Assembly (NCBI RefSeq): GCF_006335115.1
Contig: NZ_VDMJ01000024.1
Coordinates: 182,852-246,851, forward strand
Source: Streptomyces sp. NP160
GTDB lineage: Bacteria > Actinomycetota > Actinomycetes > Actinomycetales > Quadrisphaeraceae
Direction of reading: 5' to 3'
DNA: 64,000 nucleotides
A program made the translations under genes and the position numbers. The notes under the pieces were generated by a model that was not told where the DNA came from, did no database searches, and saw only the letters and a program-made list of their open reading frames with translations. Below are positions 15,527-24,843 of this stretch, piece after piece. Position 1 is the stretch's first letter. Each line of letters begins with the position of its first letter.

Positions 15527-16501
15527 GTGCGCATCGTCTTCGCCGGCACCCCCGCCGTCGCCGAGACGGCGCTGGAGGCGCTGCTCGCGTCCGACCACGA
15601 GGTGGTCGGCGTCGTCTCCCGGCCCGACACCGTCGCCGGGCGCGGGCGCCGCGCGCTGCAGAGCCCCGTGGTGGTCCGCGCGCTCGCCGCGGGCCTGCCC
15701 GTGCTGCAGCCCGCGCGCGCGTCGGACCCGGCGTTCCTCGAGGGCCTCGCCGCCCTCGAGCCCGACTGCTGCCCCGTGGTCGCCTACGGCGCGCTGCTCC
15801 CGCGGCCCGTGCTGGACGTGCCCCGCCTGGGCTGGGTGAACCTGCACTTCTCGCTGCTGCCGGCCTGGCGCGGCGCCGCCCCCGTGCAGCGCGCGGTGAT
15901 GGCCGGCGACGACGTCACCGGCACCACCACCTTCCTCCTCGAGGAGGGCATGGACACCGGCCCGGTGCTGGGGACGACGACGACGACCGTCGGGCCCCGT
16001 GAGACGTCCGGCGAGCTGCTCGGCCGCCTCGCCGCCGACGGGGCGAAGCTGCTGGTCGCCACGCTCGACGGGCTGGAGGCCGGCGCGCTGGTGCCGGTCC
16101 CGCAGCCGGCGGAGGGCGTGAGCCTGGCCCCCAAGGTGACCGTGGAGGACGCGCGCGTGCGCTGGGACGAGCCGGCGTTCGCCGTCGACCGCCGCGTGCG
16201 CGGCGTCACCCCGGCGCCCGGGGCGTGGACCACGGTCGTGCGGTCCACCGCCGAGGCCGGCGAGGCGGTGGAGCGCCTCAAGCTCGGCCCCGTGGAGCCG
16301 CTGGCCCCGGTAGCGCTGGCCACGGCCTCCGCGCCGCGCCTCGCCCCTGGAGAGCTGCTCGTCCAGGGCCAGGAGGTGCTGGTCGGCACGGCCACCGTGC
16401 CCGTGCGCCTCGGGGAGGTGCAGCCCGCGGGCAAGCGCGCCATGCCCGCGGCGGCGTGGGCGCGCGGCGCGCGGCTGGGCGAGGGGGAGGTCCTCGCATG
16501 A
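15527..16501 (+). CDS. fmt: Methionyl-tRNA formyltransferase
   Basis: A 324-residue enzyme that transfers a formyl group from 10-formyl-THF to initiator Met-tRNA. It opens [20 protein letters not shown] and carries the formyltransferase catalytic stretch [20 protein letters not shown] (Asn, His and Ser-Leu-Leu-Pro) followed by [16 protein letters not shown]-like [16 protein letters not shown]. The C-terminal OB-like domain runs from about residue 210. The stop overlaps the ATG of rsmB (ATGA), so the two are translationally coupled, as in most actinobacteria. Confidence 0.95.
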   Translation: MRIVFAGTPAVAETALEALLASDHEVVGVVSRPDTVAGRGRRALQSPVVVRALAAGLPVLQPARASDPAFLEGLAALEPDCCPVVAYGALLPRPVLDVPRLGWVNLHFSLLPAWRGAAPVQRAVMAGDDVTGTTTFLLEEGMDTGPVLGTTTTTVGPRETSGELLGRLAADGAKLLVATLDGLEAGALVPVPQPAEGVSLAPKVTVEDARVRWDEPAFAVDRRVRGVTPAPGAWTTVVRSTAEAGEAVERLKLGPVEPLAPVALATASAPRLAPGELLVQGQEVLVGTATVPVRLGEVQPAGKRAMPAAAWARGARLGEGEVLA

Positions 16502-18087
16502 CGCCGCCCGAGCGCCGTCCGCAGCGAGGGCCCCAGCGCGGCGGCCCCGGGGGACCGCAGCGGTCCGGCCCGCGGCGCGGCCAGGGCGGCAGCGGTGGTC
16601 CTGGTGGTCCCGGCGGCCAAGGGCGGTCGTGGACGGCGAGCGCCCCGTCCGCGCGGCCGCGCAGCGGCGACCCCGCCCGGCGGGTGGCCTTCGACGTCCT
16701 GTGCGCCGTGGAGGAGCAGGACGCGTACGCCAACCTCGTGCTCCCACGCCTCCTGCGCGCGGCCCGGCTGGACGGACGCGACGCGGCCTTCGCCACCGAG
16801 CTCGCCTACGGGGCGCTGCGCGGTCGCGCCACGTACGACGCGGTGCTCGCCGCGTGCGTCGACAGGCCGCTGGCGCAGCTCGACCCGCCCGTGCTGGACG
16901 CGCTGCGCCTGGGCGCCCACCAGCTGCTGGCCACCCGCGTGGCGCCGCACGCCGCCGTCAGCGAGACGGTCGCGCTGGTCCGCGGGGCGATCGGCACCGG
17001 ACCGTCGGGCCTGGTGAACGCCGTGCTGCGACGGGTCGCCGAGCACGACCTCCCCACCTGGCTCGACAGGGTCGCGCCGCCGCTCGAGGGACCCGGCGCC
17101 GACGTGGTCGGGGCGCTCGCGGTCCGGGAGAGCCACCCGGCGTGGGTGGTGCGCGCGCTGCGCGAGGCGCTGGTGCTGGCGCGCCGCCCCGCCTCCGAGC
17201 TGCCGGACCTCCTGGCCGCCGACAACGCCCGCCCCCTCGTGGCGCTGGCCGCGCTCCCGGGGCTCGCCGAGCCGGCCGAGCTGCTGGCGGCCGGCGCGGA
17301 GCCGGGCCGCTGGTCGCCGCTGGCGGCGGTGCTCCCCGACGGCGACCCCGGCGACCTGCCCGCCGTCCGCGAGGCCCGCGCCCGGGTCCAGGACGAGGGC
17401 AGCCAGCTCGCGGCGCTGGCGCTGCTGTCCGCGCCGCTGCTCGGCCCGGGGGGCCAGCGGGGCCGGGACGAGCGATGGGCGGACCTGTGCGCCGGCCCGG
17501 GCGGCAAGGCCGCGCTGCTCGCGGCGAGCGCGGCGCAGCGCGGTGCGCGGCTGCTGGCCGTGGAGGTCGCGCCGCACCGGGCCAGGCTCGTGGAGCAGGC
17601 GCTGGCCGGCGTGACGGCCTCGCACCCCGGCACCGTGGAGGTGGTGTCCGGTGACGGCCGCGCCGTCGGGGCTGACCGGCCGGGACAGTTCGACAGGGTG
17701 CTCGTCGACGCCCCCTGCACGGGGCTCGGCGCGCTGCGGCGCCGCCCGGAGGCCCGGTGGCGCCGCAGCCCCGCCGACCTGGCGGAGCTCGCACCTCTGC
17801 AGCGGGAGCTGCTCTCCTCGGCGCTGGAGGCCGTGCGGCCCGGCGGAGTGGTCGCCTACGTCACCTGCAGCCCCCTCCCGGCGGAGACGCAGGCGGTGGT
17901 CGACGACGTCGTGCGCCGGTGGGCGAAGGACGGCGAGCAGCTGGAGGTGCTCGACGCCCCGGCCGTGCTGCGCGAGCTGGCCGGCGTGGAGGCGGGGACG
18001 GGCGACGGTGGCCTGCGCGCCCAGCTGTGGCCGCACCTCCACGGCACCGACGCCATGAGCACCAGCCTGCTGCGCCGCCCCCTCTGA
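16498..18087 (+). CDS. rsmB: 16S rRNA m5C967 methyltransferase (RsmB/Sun)
   Basis: A 529-residue rRNA methyltransferase. After ~55 residues of Gly/Arg/Pro-rich tail (possibly RNA-contacting), an NusB-like domain runs from [20 protein letters not shown] to about residue 215, then a Rossmann domain with [15 protein letters not shown] (SAM binding), [18 protein letters not shown] (Cys407) and [12 protein letters not shown] (Cys457). The two cysteines match the release and nucleophile positions of m5C RNA methyltransferases. ATG at 16498 overlaps the fmt stop. Confidence 0.94.
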   Translation: MTPPERRPQRGPQRGGPGGPQRSGPRRGQGGSGGPGGPGGQGRSWTASAPSARPRSGDPARRVAFDVLCAVEEQDAYANLVLPRLLRAARLDGRDAAFATELAYGALRGRATYDAVLAACVDRPLAQLDPPVLDALRLGAHQLLATRVAPHAAVSETVALVRGAIGTGPSGLVNAVLRRVAEHDLPTWLDRVAPPLEGPGADVVGALAVRESHPAWVVRALREALVLARRPASELPDLLAADNARPLVALAALPGLAEPAELLAAGAEPGRWSPLAAVLPDGDPGDLPAVREARARVQDEGSQLAALALLSAPLLGPGGQRGRDERWADLCAGPGGKAALLAASAAQRGARLLAVEVAPHRARLVEQALAGVTASHPGTVEVVSGDGRAVGADRPGQFDRVLVDAPCTGLGALRRRPEARWRRSPADLAELAPLQRELLSSALEAVRPGGVVAYVTCSPLPAETQAVVDDVVRRWAKDGEQLEVLDAPAVLRELAGVEAGTGDGGLRAQLWPHLHGTDAMSTSLLRRPL

Positions 18088-18099
18088 GGGGCCCTTTCC

Positions 18100-18203
18100 A
18101 GGTCGGGCCGCCGGGACCCTTCGGAACTCTGCCGCAACAGGTCGGAACCCTGCCCCGGCGTGTCGGATCCCCGCCCCGGTTCCGACCTGACGCGGCAGGG
18201 TTC
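18100..18203. repeat. Intergenic ~21-base periodic repeat with core dyad (copy 2)
   Basis: Degenerate units with core GTCGGAACCCTGCC begin near 18119, 18140 and 18161, followed by an inverted unit. A perfect 12-base stem is formed by CAGGTCGGAACC (18138-18149) and GGTTCCGACCTG (18178-18189) around a 28-base loop. It clearly resembles the element at 9668 and follows rsmB, so it may end the fmt-rsmB transcript. Confidence 0.6.
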
Positions 18204-18262
18204 CGGCGGATCGGGCCGCGAGGCGGACCTGGGCGGAGGAGGCGTTCGGAGCGCAGCCCCCC

Positions 18263-18268
18263 TACGGT
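18263..18268 (+). promoter_or_regulatory. Leaderless -10 (TACGGT) of the small membrane gene
   Basis: TACGGT, six bases, then GTG at 18275. Confidence 0.6.
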
Positions 18269-18274
18269 CGGGGC

Positions 18275-18502
18275 GTGGCACGGGATGCGGGGACGGGCGG
18301 CAGCGGCACCGGACGGGCGTTCCGCAGCGCGCTCGTGACGATCGGGCTGGGCACGGTGCTCGCCGTCGTCGTCGGTCTGGTGGTGGGTCTGGTGCAGGGC
18401 GACGTCCCCCGCGGCCTCGCCTCGTGGGGCAGCCCGGTCTTCTTCGTGGCCGTGGTGGTGGCCGTCTACCTCGCCTACCGGTCCGGGGAGCGCCGCCGCT
18501 GA
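18275..18502 (+). CDS. Small two-span membrane protein
   Basis: A 75-residue protein with a polar N-terminus (MARDAGTGGSGTGRAFRSA), two hydrophobic segments (LVTIGLGTVLAVVVGLVVGL and PVFFVAVVVAVYLAYR) and a basic end (SGERRR). I do not recognise a family. The leaderless promoter, strict G/C third positions and position between rsmB and rpe support a real gene. It reads toward rpe with a 33-base gap. Confidence 0.7.
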   Translation: MARDAGTGGSGTGRAFRSALVTIGLGTVLAVVVGLVVGLVQGDVPRGLASWGSPVFFVAVVVAVYLAYRSGERRR

Positions 18503-18522
18503 GCGCGCGCCCTGCCGCTGGG

Positions 18523-18528
18523 TAGGTT
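18523..18528 (+). promoter_or_regulatory. Leaderless -10 (TAGGTT) of rpe
   Basis: TAGGTT, seven bases, then GTG at 18536. An in-frame TTG at 18527 lies inside the hexamer and is rejected as start. Confidence 0.65.
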
Positions 18529-18535
18529 GCGAGGC

Positions 18536-19189
18536 GTGGCCGTGACCATCGCCCCGAGCATCCTGTCCGCCGACTTCGCCAACCTCGAGGCCGAGCTGGG
18601 GCGCATCGCCACCGCCGACTGGGCCCACGTGGACGTCATGGACGCCCACTTCGTGCCGAACCTGACCTTGGGGCTGCCCGTGGTGCAGCGCCTGGCGCAG
18701 GTCAGCCCGGTGCCGCTCGACTGCCACCTCATGATCGCCGAGCCGGACCGGTGGGCCCCCTCCTACGCCGAGGCCGGCGCCCACTCGGTGACCTTCCACG
18801 CCGAGGCCGCCTCCGCCCCGGTCCGCCTGGCCCGCGAGCTGCGCGAGCGCGGCGCGCGCGCCGGCCTGGCGCTCAGCCCCGTGACCCCCGCCGAGCCGTT
18901 CCTGGACTGGCTGCCCGAGTTCGACATGGTGCTCGTCATGACCGTCGAGCCCGGTTTCGGCGGCCAGAGCTTCCTCGACGGCTGCCTGCCCAAGCTGCGG
19001 CGCCTGCGCTCGGCGGTCGAGGAGCACGGCCTGGAGGTGCGCCTGCAGGTCGACGGCGGCGTCTCCGCCGAGACCGTCGAGCGCTGCGCCGAGGCCGGAG
19101 CCGACGTGTTCGTCGCCGGCTCCGCCGTCTACGGCGCCGACGACCCCGCCGCCGCGATCGCCCGGCTGCGCCAGCTCGCGGGTGGGTGA
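18536..19189 (+). CDS. rpe: Ribulose-phosphate 3-epimerase
   Basis: A 217-residue TIM-barrel enzyme of the pentose phosphate pathway that interconverts ribulose-5-phosphate and xylulose-5-phosphate. Family motifs: [33 protein letters not shown] (metal His and Asp), [19 protein letters not shown] and VDGGVSAET (phosphate binding and catalytic Asp). GTG at 18536 is chosen from the promoter spacing; GTG 18542 is also possible. It completes the fmt-rsmB-rpe cluster typical of actinobacteria. Confidence 0.95.
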   Translation: MAVTIAPSILSADFANLEAELGRIATADWAHVDVMDAHFVPNLTLGLPVVQRLAQVSPVPLDCHLMIAEPDRWAPSYAEAGAHSVTFHAEAASAPVRLARELRERGARAGLALSPVTPAEPFLDWLPEFDMVLVMTVEPGFGGQSFLDGCLPKLRRLRSAVEEHGLEVRLQVDGGVSAETVERCAEAGADVFVAGSAVYGADDPAAAIARLRQLAGG

Positions 19190-19229
19190 ACCCACCCGCA
19201 GGAGGACGACGACGTCCCGCGCCCGCCCC

Positions 19230-19235
19230 TAGGGT
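19230..19235 (+). promoter_or_regulatory. Leaderless -10 (TAGGGT) of the flotillin-like gene
   Basis: TAGGGT, six bases, then GTG at 19242. Confidence 0.65.
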
Positions 19236-19241
19236 CGCCGC

Positions 19242-20831
19242 GTGGACCTGACCCCGGTGCTCGTGCCCGCCGTGATCATCGGCGTGATCGTCGTCGTCGT
19301 GCTGGTGGTGGTCTTCTCCATCGCCCGGCGGTACAAGATCGCGAGCCCGTCCGAGGCGTTCATCGTCACCGGCCGCAAGGGCAAGGCGGTGACCAACCCC
19401 GAGACGGGCCAGGTGTCCACCGACCTGTCCGGCCAGCGGGTGGTCATGGGCGGCGGCGTCTTCGTCAAGCCGCTGGTCGAGCGCGTGCACGTGCTGTCGC
19501 TGTCCAGCCGCCGCATCTCGGTGAAGATCGGCGGGGCCGTGTCCAAGCAGGGCATCCGCCTCAACCTCGACGCCGTCGCCATCGTCAAGGTGGGCGGCTC
19601 CGAGGACAACGTCCGCGCGGCCGCGCAGCGCTTCCTGCACCAGCAGGACGAGATCGAGTCCTTCACGCAGGAGGTCCTCGCGGGCTCGCTGCGCTCCATC
19701 GTCGGCACGCTCACGGTCGACGAGATCATCCGCGACCGCGCCGCCTTCGCCGCGCAGGTGGCCGAGGAGTCCATCTCGTCGCTGAGCAACCAGGGCCTGG
19801 TGCTGGACACCTTCCAGATCCAGGACGTCTCCGACGACACCAACTACCTGCGCGACCTCGGCCGCCCCGAGGCCGCCGCCGCGGCCCGCAACGCCGCCAT
19901 CGCCGAGGCCGCCGCCCGTCGCGAGGCCAGCCAGGCCCAGGCGAAGGCCGACGAGGCCATCGCCGAGTCCCAGCGCGACCTCGACCTGCGCCGCTCCGCG
20001 TTCAAGGCCGACACCGACCGCGCCGCCGCCGACGCCGAGGCCGCCGGCTCCCTGGCCAAGGCCGAGCGCGACCAGGAGGTCCTCACCAGCCAGGAGCGCG
20101 TGGCCGAGCGGCAGGCGGCGCTGACGGAGCGCCAGCTGGACACCCAGGTCCGCAAGCCCGCCGACGCGGCCCGCTACCAGGCGGAGCAGGAGGCCCAGGG
20201 CCGCCGCAACGCCGAGATCTACCAGGCCGAGGGCGCCAAGGCCACGGCCATCGCCGAGGCGCAGGCCGAGGCCGAGCGCACCCGCCTGGCCACCGCCGCC
20301 AACGCCGAGCGCGCCACCACCTTCGCGAAGGCCGACGCCGACGCCGCCCGCGTGGCCGCCGCGGCCGCCGCTGAGAAGGTGCGCCTGGAGGGTGAGGCCG
20401 AGCTGGCCCGCCGCACCGCCATCGCCAACGCCGTCCGCGCCGAGGGGGAGGCGGAGGCTGCCGCCATCCGCGCCAAGGGCGAGGCGGAGGCCGAGACGCA
20501 GCGCCTGCGCGCGGAGGCGTTCGAGCGCTACGGCCAGGCCGCCACCACCCAGATGGTGGTCGAGGCGCTGCCGCTGGTGGCCCGCGAGCTCGCGGCGCCG
20601 ATGAGCGCGATCAGCGATCTCACCGTCATCTCCACCGACGGCGCGAGCGCGCTGTCCAAGGGCGTGGCCACCAACCTCACCGAGACCCTCGAGCTGGTGC
20701 GCCGCACCACGGGCGTCGACGTCGGCGCGCTCCTGCGCCGCGCCGGGGGAGCCGGTGGCAGCGCCGCGCCCGCCGCCGCGCCGGGCAGCGGCGAGGTGGT
20801 CACCGCTGCCAGCGCCGACGGCCAGGCCTGA
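19242..20831 (+). CDS. Flotillin-like SPFH/band 7 protein
   Basis: A 529-residue membrane scaffold protein. One N-terminal hydrophobic segment (residues ~6-28) precedes an SPFH domain beginning SPSEAFIVTGRKGKAV and containing RRISVKIGGAVSKQGI. From about residue 205 to 410 the chain is an Ala/Glu/Arg-rich coiled coil with repeated AEA and AEAER elements, as in flotillins. The C-terminal tail is Gly/Ala-rich. Flotillins organise membrane microdomains; no NfeD gene, the common partner, is next to it. It is monocistronic with its own leaderless promoter. Confidence 0.88.
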   Translation: MDLTPVLVPAVIIGVIVVVVLVVVFSIARRYKIASPSEAFIVTGRKGKAVTNPETGQVSTDLSGQRVVMGGGVFVKPLVERVHVLSLSSRRISVKIGGAVSKQGIRLNLDAVAIVKVGGSEDNVRAAAQRFLHQQDEIESFTQEVLAGSLRSIVGTLTVDEIIRDRAAFAAQVAEESISSLSNQGLVLDTFQIQDVSDDTNYLRDLGRPEAAAAARNAAIAEAAARREASQAQAKADEAIAESQRDLDLRRSAFKADTDRAAADAEAAGSLAKAERDQEVLTSQERVAERQAALTERQLDTQVRKPADAARYQAEQEAQGRRNAEIYQAEGAKATAIAEAQAEAERTRLATAANAERATTFAKADADAARVAAAAAAEKVRLEGEAELARRTAIANAVRAEGEAEAAAIRAKGEAEAETQRLRAEAFERYGQAATTQMVVEALPLVARELAAPMSAISDLTVISTDGASALSKGVATNLTETLELVRRTTGVDVGALLRRAGGAGGSAAPAAAPGSGEVVTAASADGQA

Positions 20832-20949
20832 GGCCCCGTCCCCGTCACGACGACCGCGCCGGCGAGAACCACCCGGTGGGCGCGGCGGCCGCACGTGGCC
20901 GATCACCCGACCAGCGGGGCCGGGGGACGGCGCGGGGGCGGGACGCCCG

Positions 20950-20955
20950 TAGGCT
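20950..20955 (+). promoter_or_regulatory. Leaderless -10 (TAGGCT) of hisE
   Basis: TAGGCT, eight bases, then GTG at 20964. Same hexamer and spacing as hisF. Confidence 0.65.
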
Positions 20956-20963
20956 GGCCGCTC

Positions 20964-21227
20964 GTGAAGTCGTTCGAGCAGCTCTTCGCCGAGCTGTCCG
21001 CCAAGGCCGCCGAGCGCCCCGCCGGCTCCCGGACCGTCGCCGAGCTCGACGCCGGCGTCCACACCATCGGCAAGAAGCTGGTGGAGGAGGCCGCGGAGTC
21101 GTGGATGGCCGCCGAGCACGAGGGCCCGCAGCGCGCCGCGGAGGAGATCTCCCAGCTGCTCTACCACGCGCAGGTCCTCATGATCGCCTCCGGCCTGTCC
21201 CTCGACGACGTCTACGAGCACCTGTGA
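20964..21227 (+). CDS. hisE: Phosphoribosyl-ATP diphosphatase
   Basis: An 87-residue all-alpha NTP pyrophosphatase for the second step of histidine synthesis. Motifs: [33 protein letters not shown] (metal-binding EExxE-type helix) and [16 protein letters not shown]. The GTG at 20964 is set by the leaderless promoter; an in-frame ATG further upstream would give an unrelated Gly-rich extension. The stop overlaps a GTG of hisG (GTGA). Confidence 0.93.
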   Translation: MKSFEQLFAELSAKAAERPAGSRTVAELDAGVHTIGKKLVEEAAESWMAAEHEGPQRAAEEISQLLYHAQVLMIASGLSLDDVYEHL

Positions 21228-22123
21228 GCAGCCCTGTGAGCACCGACAACTCCGCGCCGCTGCGCATCGCCGTCCCCAACAAGGGCTCGCTGTCCGAGCC
21301 CGCGGCGCAGCTGCTGCGCGAGGCCGGGTACGCCACCCGGCGGGAGGGCCGCGAGCTGGTGCTCGCCGACCCCGAGAACGGCGCGGAGTTCTTCTTCCTG
21401 CGCCCGCGCGACATCGCGCTCTACGTCGGCTCGGGCACCCTCGACGTCGGCATCACCGGCCGCGACCTGCTGCTCGACTCCCGCGCCGAGGCCGACGAGG
21501 TCATGCAGCTCGGCTTCGGCGCCTCGACGTTCCGCTTCGCCGGGCCCGCGGCCCGGGTCTCCGAGGGCCTGGACGTCTCCGGTCTCGCCGGCAAGCGGAT
21601 CGCCACGAGCTACGCGGGCCTGGTCGAGGACCACCTCGCCGCCGCCGGGGTCAGCGCGTCCGCCGTCGTCCGCCTGGACGGCGCCGTCGAGACCGCGGTG
21701 CAGCTGGGCGTGGCCGACGCCATCGCCGACGTCGTCGAGACCGGCTCCACGCTGCGCTCGGCCGGGCTGGCCGTCTTCGGCGAGCCGATCCTGCGCTCGG
21801 AGGCCGTGGTCATCACCCGCCGCGGCGCCGACGGCCCGGCCCGCCCGGCCGGCCTGGAGGTGCTGCTGCGGCGGATCCAGGGCGTGCTCGTGGCCCGCCA
21901 GTACGTCATGGTCGACTACGACGTGCCGCGCGAGCACCTCGACGCCGCGTGCGCGCTGACGCCGGGGCTCGAGTCGCCCACGGTGGCGCCGCTGGCGGAC
22001 CCGGCCTGGGCCGCGGTGCGCGCGATGGTGCCGAGGGCCGGCACCAACAAGGTCATGGACGACCTCTACGACCTCGGCGCCCGGGCCATCCTCGTCACGA
22101 CCATCCACGCCTGCCGCCTGTGA
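21224..22123 (+). CDS. hisG: ATP phosphoribosyltransferase
   Basis: A 299-residue enzyme for the first committed step of histidine synthesis (ATP + PRPP). Seen: [54 protein letters not shown] and the PRPP loop region [18 protein letters not shown]. The C-terminal ~75 residues form the ACT-like regulatory domain of the long form, so histidine feedback is expected. Start GTG at 21224 overlaps hisE; GTG 21236 is an alternative. Its stop overlaps the next gene (GTGA). Confidence 0.95.
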   Translation: MSSPVSTDNSAPLRIAVPNKGSLSEPAAQLLREAGYATRREGRELVLADPENGAEFFFLRPRDIALYVGSGTLDVGITGRDLLLDSRAEADEVMQLGFGASTFRFAGPAARVSEGLDVSGLAGKRIATSYAGLVEDHLAAAGVSASAVVRLDGAVETAVQLGVADAIADVVETGSTLRSAGLAVFGEPILRSEAVVITRRGADGPARPAGLEVLLRRIQGVLVARQYVMVDYDVPREHLDAACALTPGLESPTVAPLADPAWAAVRAMVPRAGTNKVMDDLYDLGARAILVTTIHACRL

Positions 22124-22569
22124 GCTCCTCCACGCCCTCGTCCGGAGACGCCGACCGCCTGCACGCGCCCTTCCGGCCGGTGCGCGGACCGCTCGTGAGC
22201 CGGGTGCTGGGCGTGGTGGCCGTGGTGCTGTTCACCGCGCTGGCCGCGTTCGTCGTGGAGCAGACGGTGTGGGACCGGCTGGGCTTCTTCGTGGTCGGGC
22301 TGGCGGTCATGGCGTTCTGCGAGATGCAGGCGCGGGTGGTCGCCGTGCCCGACGAGCGCGGGCTCTTCGTCCGCAACCTCGTCCACCGGCGGCGGCTGGA
22401 GTGGGCCGAGGTGGTGGGCGTCTCCTTCGGCGGCGGCCGTCCGTGGGTGCAGCTGGACCTGTCCGACGGCGACACGCTCGCCGTCATGGGCGTGCAGCGA
22501 GCCGACGGCGACCGCGGCGTGGCCGAGGCCGACCGCCTCGCGACGCTGGTCGCCCTCCACACCCGCTGA
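22120..22569 (+). CDS. PH-domain membrane protein downstream of hisG
   Basis: A 149-residue protein with two hydrophobic segments (VLGVVAVVLFTALAAFVVE; GFFVVGLAVMAFCEMQA) and a C-terminal bacterial PH-like domain (ERGLFVRNLVHRRRLEWAEV, then WVQLDLSDGDTLAVMG). GTG at 22120 overlaps the hisG stop by four bases. The hisE-hisG-PH order is common in actinobacteria, but its function is unknown; there is no sign that it acts in histidine synthesis. Confidence 0.82.
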   Translation: MSSSTPSSGDADRLHAPFRPVRGPLVSRVLGVVAVVLFTALAAFVVEQTVWDRLGFFVVGLAVMAFCEMQARVVAVPDERGLFVRNLVHRRRLEWAEVVGVSFGGGRPWVQLDLSDGDTLAVMGVQRADGDRGVAEADRLATLVALHTR

Positions 22570-22664
22570 CCGCACCCGCACACACCCGGTGCCGCGACCG
22601 GCGGCGGCGACCGGCGGCCGAGAGCCGTGATCGTCGTCGAGGGGTGGCTCCCAGGGACGGCACG

Positions 22665-22670
22665 TACGGT
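22665..22670 (+). promoter_or_regulatory. Leaderless -10 (TACGGT)
   Basis: TACGGT, six bases, then GTG at 22677. Confidence 0.6.
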
Positions 22671-22676
22671 GGCGCG

Positions 22677-23879
22677 GTGCCCGCCGCTCCGCACCAACGG
22701 GCCGCTGGCCTGCGGTGGGCCGCGGTGGTGGTCGGCACGGCGCTGCTGGTGACGGTCGCGCTCGTCGGCCGTCCCGCCTGGAGCGCCGGTGGCGGCAGCG
22801 AGCAGGAGGGCACCGAGGAGGTGCTCGCCCGCGCGGCCGCCTCGGCCGCGGTCCCGTTCACCGGCACCGCCACGAGCAGCGGCGCCCTGGGCCTGCCCGA
22901 CCTCCCGCGCCTCGGCGACGTCGCCGCGCTCGTCGGGGAGAGCACCCGCACCCGCACGTGGTGGGCCGACGAGCGGACCTGGCGCACCGACGTCCTCACC
23001 GCCACGGGGGAGCGCGGGCAGTACGCCTCCGGCGGGCAGCTCACCGGCTGGGACTTCGAGCGCGACGCCCTGACCGTGGGCGCCCCGCTGTCCGGCGCCC
23101 GCCTGCCCCGCGCCTCCGACCTCGTGCCGCCGGCGCTGGCCCGCTCGCTGCTCGCCGGCGCGTCTCCGGAGGCCGTCGCCGCCGACCAGCGCGCGACGGG
23201 CCTCGGGCAGCGCGTGGTGGCCGGTCGCCTGGCCGACGGGGTCCGGCTGCGCCCGTCCGCCGACGGCTCGGACGAGGCGGAGCTGTCCACGGTCGACCAC
23301 GCCGACCTGTGGGTCGACGCGGCCACCGGGCTGCCGCTCGCCGTCGAGGTCGTCGACGTCGTGGGCGGCCCGGTCCTCGCGAGCGCGTTCGACCAGGTCT
23401 CGCTCGGCGCGCCGGACCCCGCTGCCCTGACCGTCCCGGACCCGCCGGGCGCCGTCGTCCGCACCGCGGACGTCGACGTCGCCGCCGGTGCCGCGACCGC
23501 CGCCCCCTGGGTGCTGCCCGAGGAGCTGGCCGGGCTCCCCGCCCTGCAGGACCCGCTCAGCACCGGCGCCGTCGCCTACGGCACCGGGCTGCTGCGCCTC
23601 GCCGTGGTGTCGCTGCCCGCCGACCAGGGCCGGCAGGCCCTGGTCGCGGCCGAGTCCGCCGGCGCGGAGCCGCTCGACCCGGCGGAGCCCTCCCGCACCG
23701 GTGACGCGCGCACGGCGCTCGTGCGGGCCGGGGCGCTGAGCGCCGCGGTCGTCGTCGTCGACGGTCCCCGCCGGGACGGCGGCGACCGCGCCTACCTCGT
23801 CTCCGGCGCCGTGCAGCCCGAGCTGCTCACCCGCGCCGCCGCCCAGCTGGTCACCGAGCCTCCGGAGCGCCGTCCGTGA
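22677..23879 (+). CDS. Secreted/membrane-anchored LolA/RseB-like protein
   Basis: A 400-residue protein with an N-terminal signal anchor (LRWAAVVVGTALLVTVALVG) and an exported beta-rich body. The pattern of strands in FTGTATSSGALGLPDLP, TRTWWADERTWRTDVLTA and ADLWVDAATGLPLAVEVVD resembles the LolA/MucB-RseB lipid-binding fold. Similar genes precede an ABC ATPase and permease pair in actinobacteria, as here, so it may be the periplasmic-side partner of that transporter. The fold is inferred from pattern only. Confidence 0.7.
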   Translation: MPAAPHQRAAGLRWAAVVVGTALLVTVALVGRPAWSAGGGSEQEGTEEVLARAAASAAVPFTGTATSSGALGLPDLPRLGDVAALVGESTRTRTWWADERTWRTDVLTATGERGQYASGGQLTGWDFERDALTVGAPLSGARLPRASDLVPPALARSLLAGASPEAVAADQRATGLGQRVVAGRLADGVRLRPSADGSDEAELSTVDHADLWVDAATGLPLAVEVVDVVGGPVLASAFDQVSLGAPDPAALTVPDPPGAVVRTADVDVAAGAATAAPWVLPEELAGLPALQDPLSTGAVAYGTGLLRLAVVSLPADQGRQALVAAESAGAEPLDPAEPSRTGDARTALVRAGALSAAVVVVDGPRRDGGDRAYLVSGAVQPELLTRAAAQLVTEPPERRP

Positions 23880-23886
23880 TCCCCAC

Positions 23887-24843
23887 GTGAGAGACCTCGC
23901 CGTCGAGACGACCGGGCTCACCAAGCGCTTCGGGCGGGTGCAGGCCGTCACCGACGTCGACCTGCGCGTCGCCGAGGGAGACCGGTTCGGGTTCCTCGGG
24001 CCCAACGGCTCGGGCAAGACGACCACCGTGCGCATGCTGCTCGGGCTGGTGCTGCCCACCTCCGGGCGGGTCAGGGTGCTCGGCGGCCGGGTCCCCCAGG
24101 ACGCCGCCCGCGTGCTGCCGCAGGTCGGCGCCATGGTCGAGGGGCCGGCGGCCATCGGGCACCTGTCCGGGCGGGCCAACCTGCGCCTGCTCGACGCCGC
24201 CGTCCCCACCCCGGGAGGCCGCCGCACCCGCCGCCGCCGCGTGGAGGAGGCGCTGGAGGCGCTCGGCCTCGCGCAGGTGGGTCGCCGGCCCGTGCGCGCG
24301 TACTCCCTCGGCATGCGCCAGCGCCTCGGCATCGCCTCCGCGCTGGTGCGCCGCCCGCGCCTGCTCGTGCTCGACGAGCCCACCAACGGCCTCGACCCGC
24401 AGGGCATCGCCCTGGTCACCGACCTGCTGCTGGACCTGTCCGCGCAGGGGACCACGCTGCTCGTCTCCAGCCACCTGCTGAGCGAGGTCGAGCACCTGTG
24501 CACGCGGGTGGGCGTCATGGACCGGGGCCGCCTCGTGGTCCAGGACCACGTCGACGCCCTGCGCGCGCCCACCGGCAGGCTGCTCGTCACGCTCGCCGGT
24601 GCTGCTCACGACGACGGCGGGCGCAGCGGCGAGGCGGGTGCCGCTCTGGCCGGGCAGCTGCTGGGCCGGCGCCTGCTGGAGCCGCCGGCGGGTCACCGGC
24701 TCGTGGTCGCTGACTGCGGGGACGTCGTCGGCGACCTGGTCCGGGGCGGCCTCGCGGTCCGCGAGGCGGTGGTCGAGCGGCGCACGCTCACCGACGTCGT
24801 CCTGTCCCGCACCACCGCGGTCGGGGAGGGGATGGGCGCGTGA
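23887..24843 (+). CDS. ABC transporter ATP-binding protein
   Basis: A 318-residue ATPase of the DrrA/CcmA type. Walker A GPNGSGKT (38-45), signature YSLGMRQRLGIA (139-150; SLGMR in place of LSGGQ, as usual in this subfamily) and Walker B LLVLDEP (159-165) are intact. The C-terminal ~90 residues form the variable domain. GTG 23887 is seven bases after the preceding stop; its own stop overlaps the permease GTG. The substrate is unknown. Confidence 0.92.
   Translation: MRDLAVETTGLTKRFGRVQAVTDVDLRVAEGDRFGFLGPNGSGKTTTVRMLLGLVLPTSGRVRVLGGRVPQDAARVLPQVGAMVEGPAAIGHLSGRANLRLLDAAVPTPGGRRTRRRRVEEALEALGLAQVGRRPVRAYSLGMRQRLGIASALVRRPRLLVLDEPTNGLDPQGIALVTDLLLDLSAQGTTLLVSSHLLSEVEHLCTRVGVMDRGRLVVQDHVDALRAPTGRLLVTLAGAAHDDGGRSGEAGAALAGQLLGRRLLEPPAGHRLVVADCGDVVGDLVRGGLAVREAVVERRTLTDVVLSRTTAVGEGMGA

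Noticed and set aside
18936-21221. Long Gly/Leu-rich minus-strand frame opposite rpe, the flotillin-like gene and hisE
   Set aside because: Its repetitive composition is the mirror of the Ala/Glu coiled coil on the plus strand; there is no independent coding signal.
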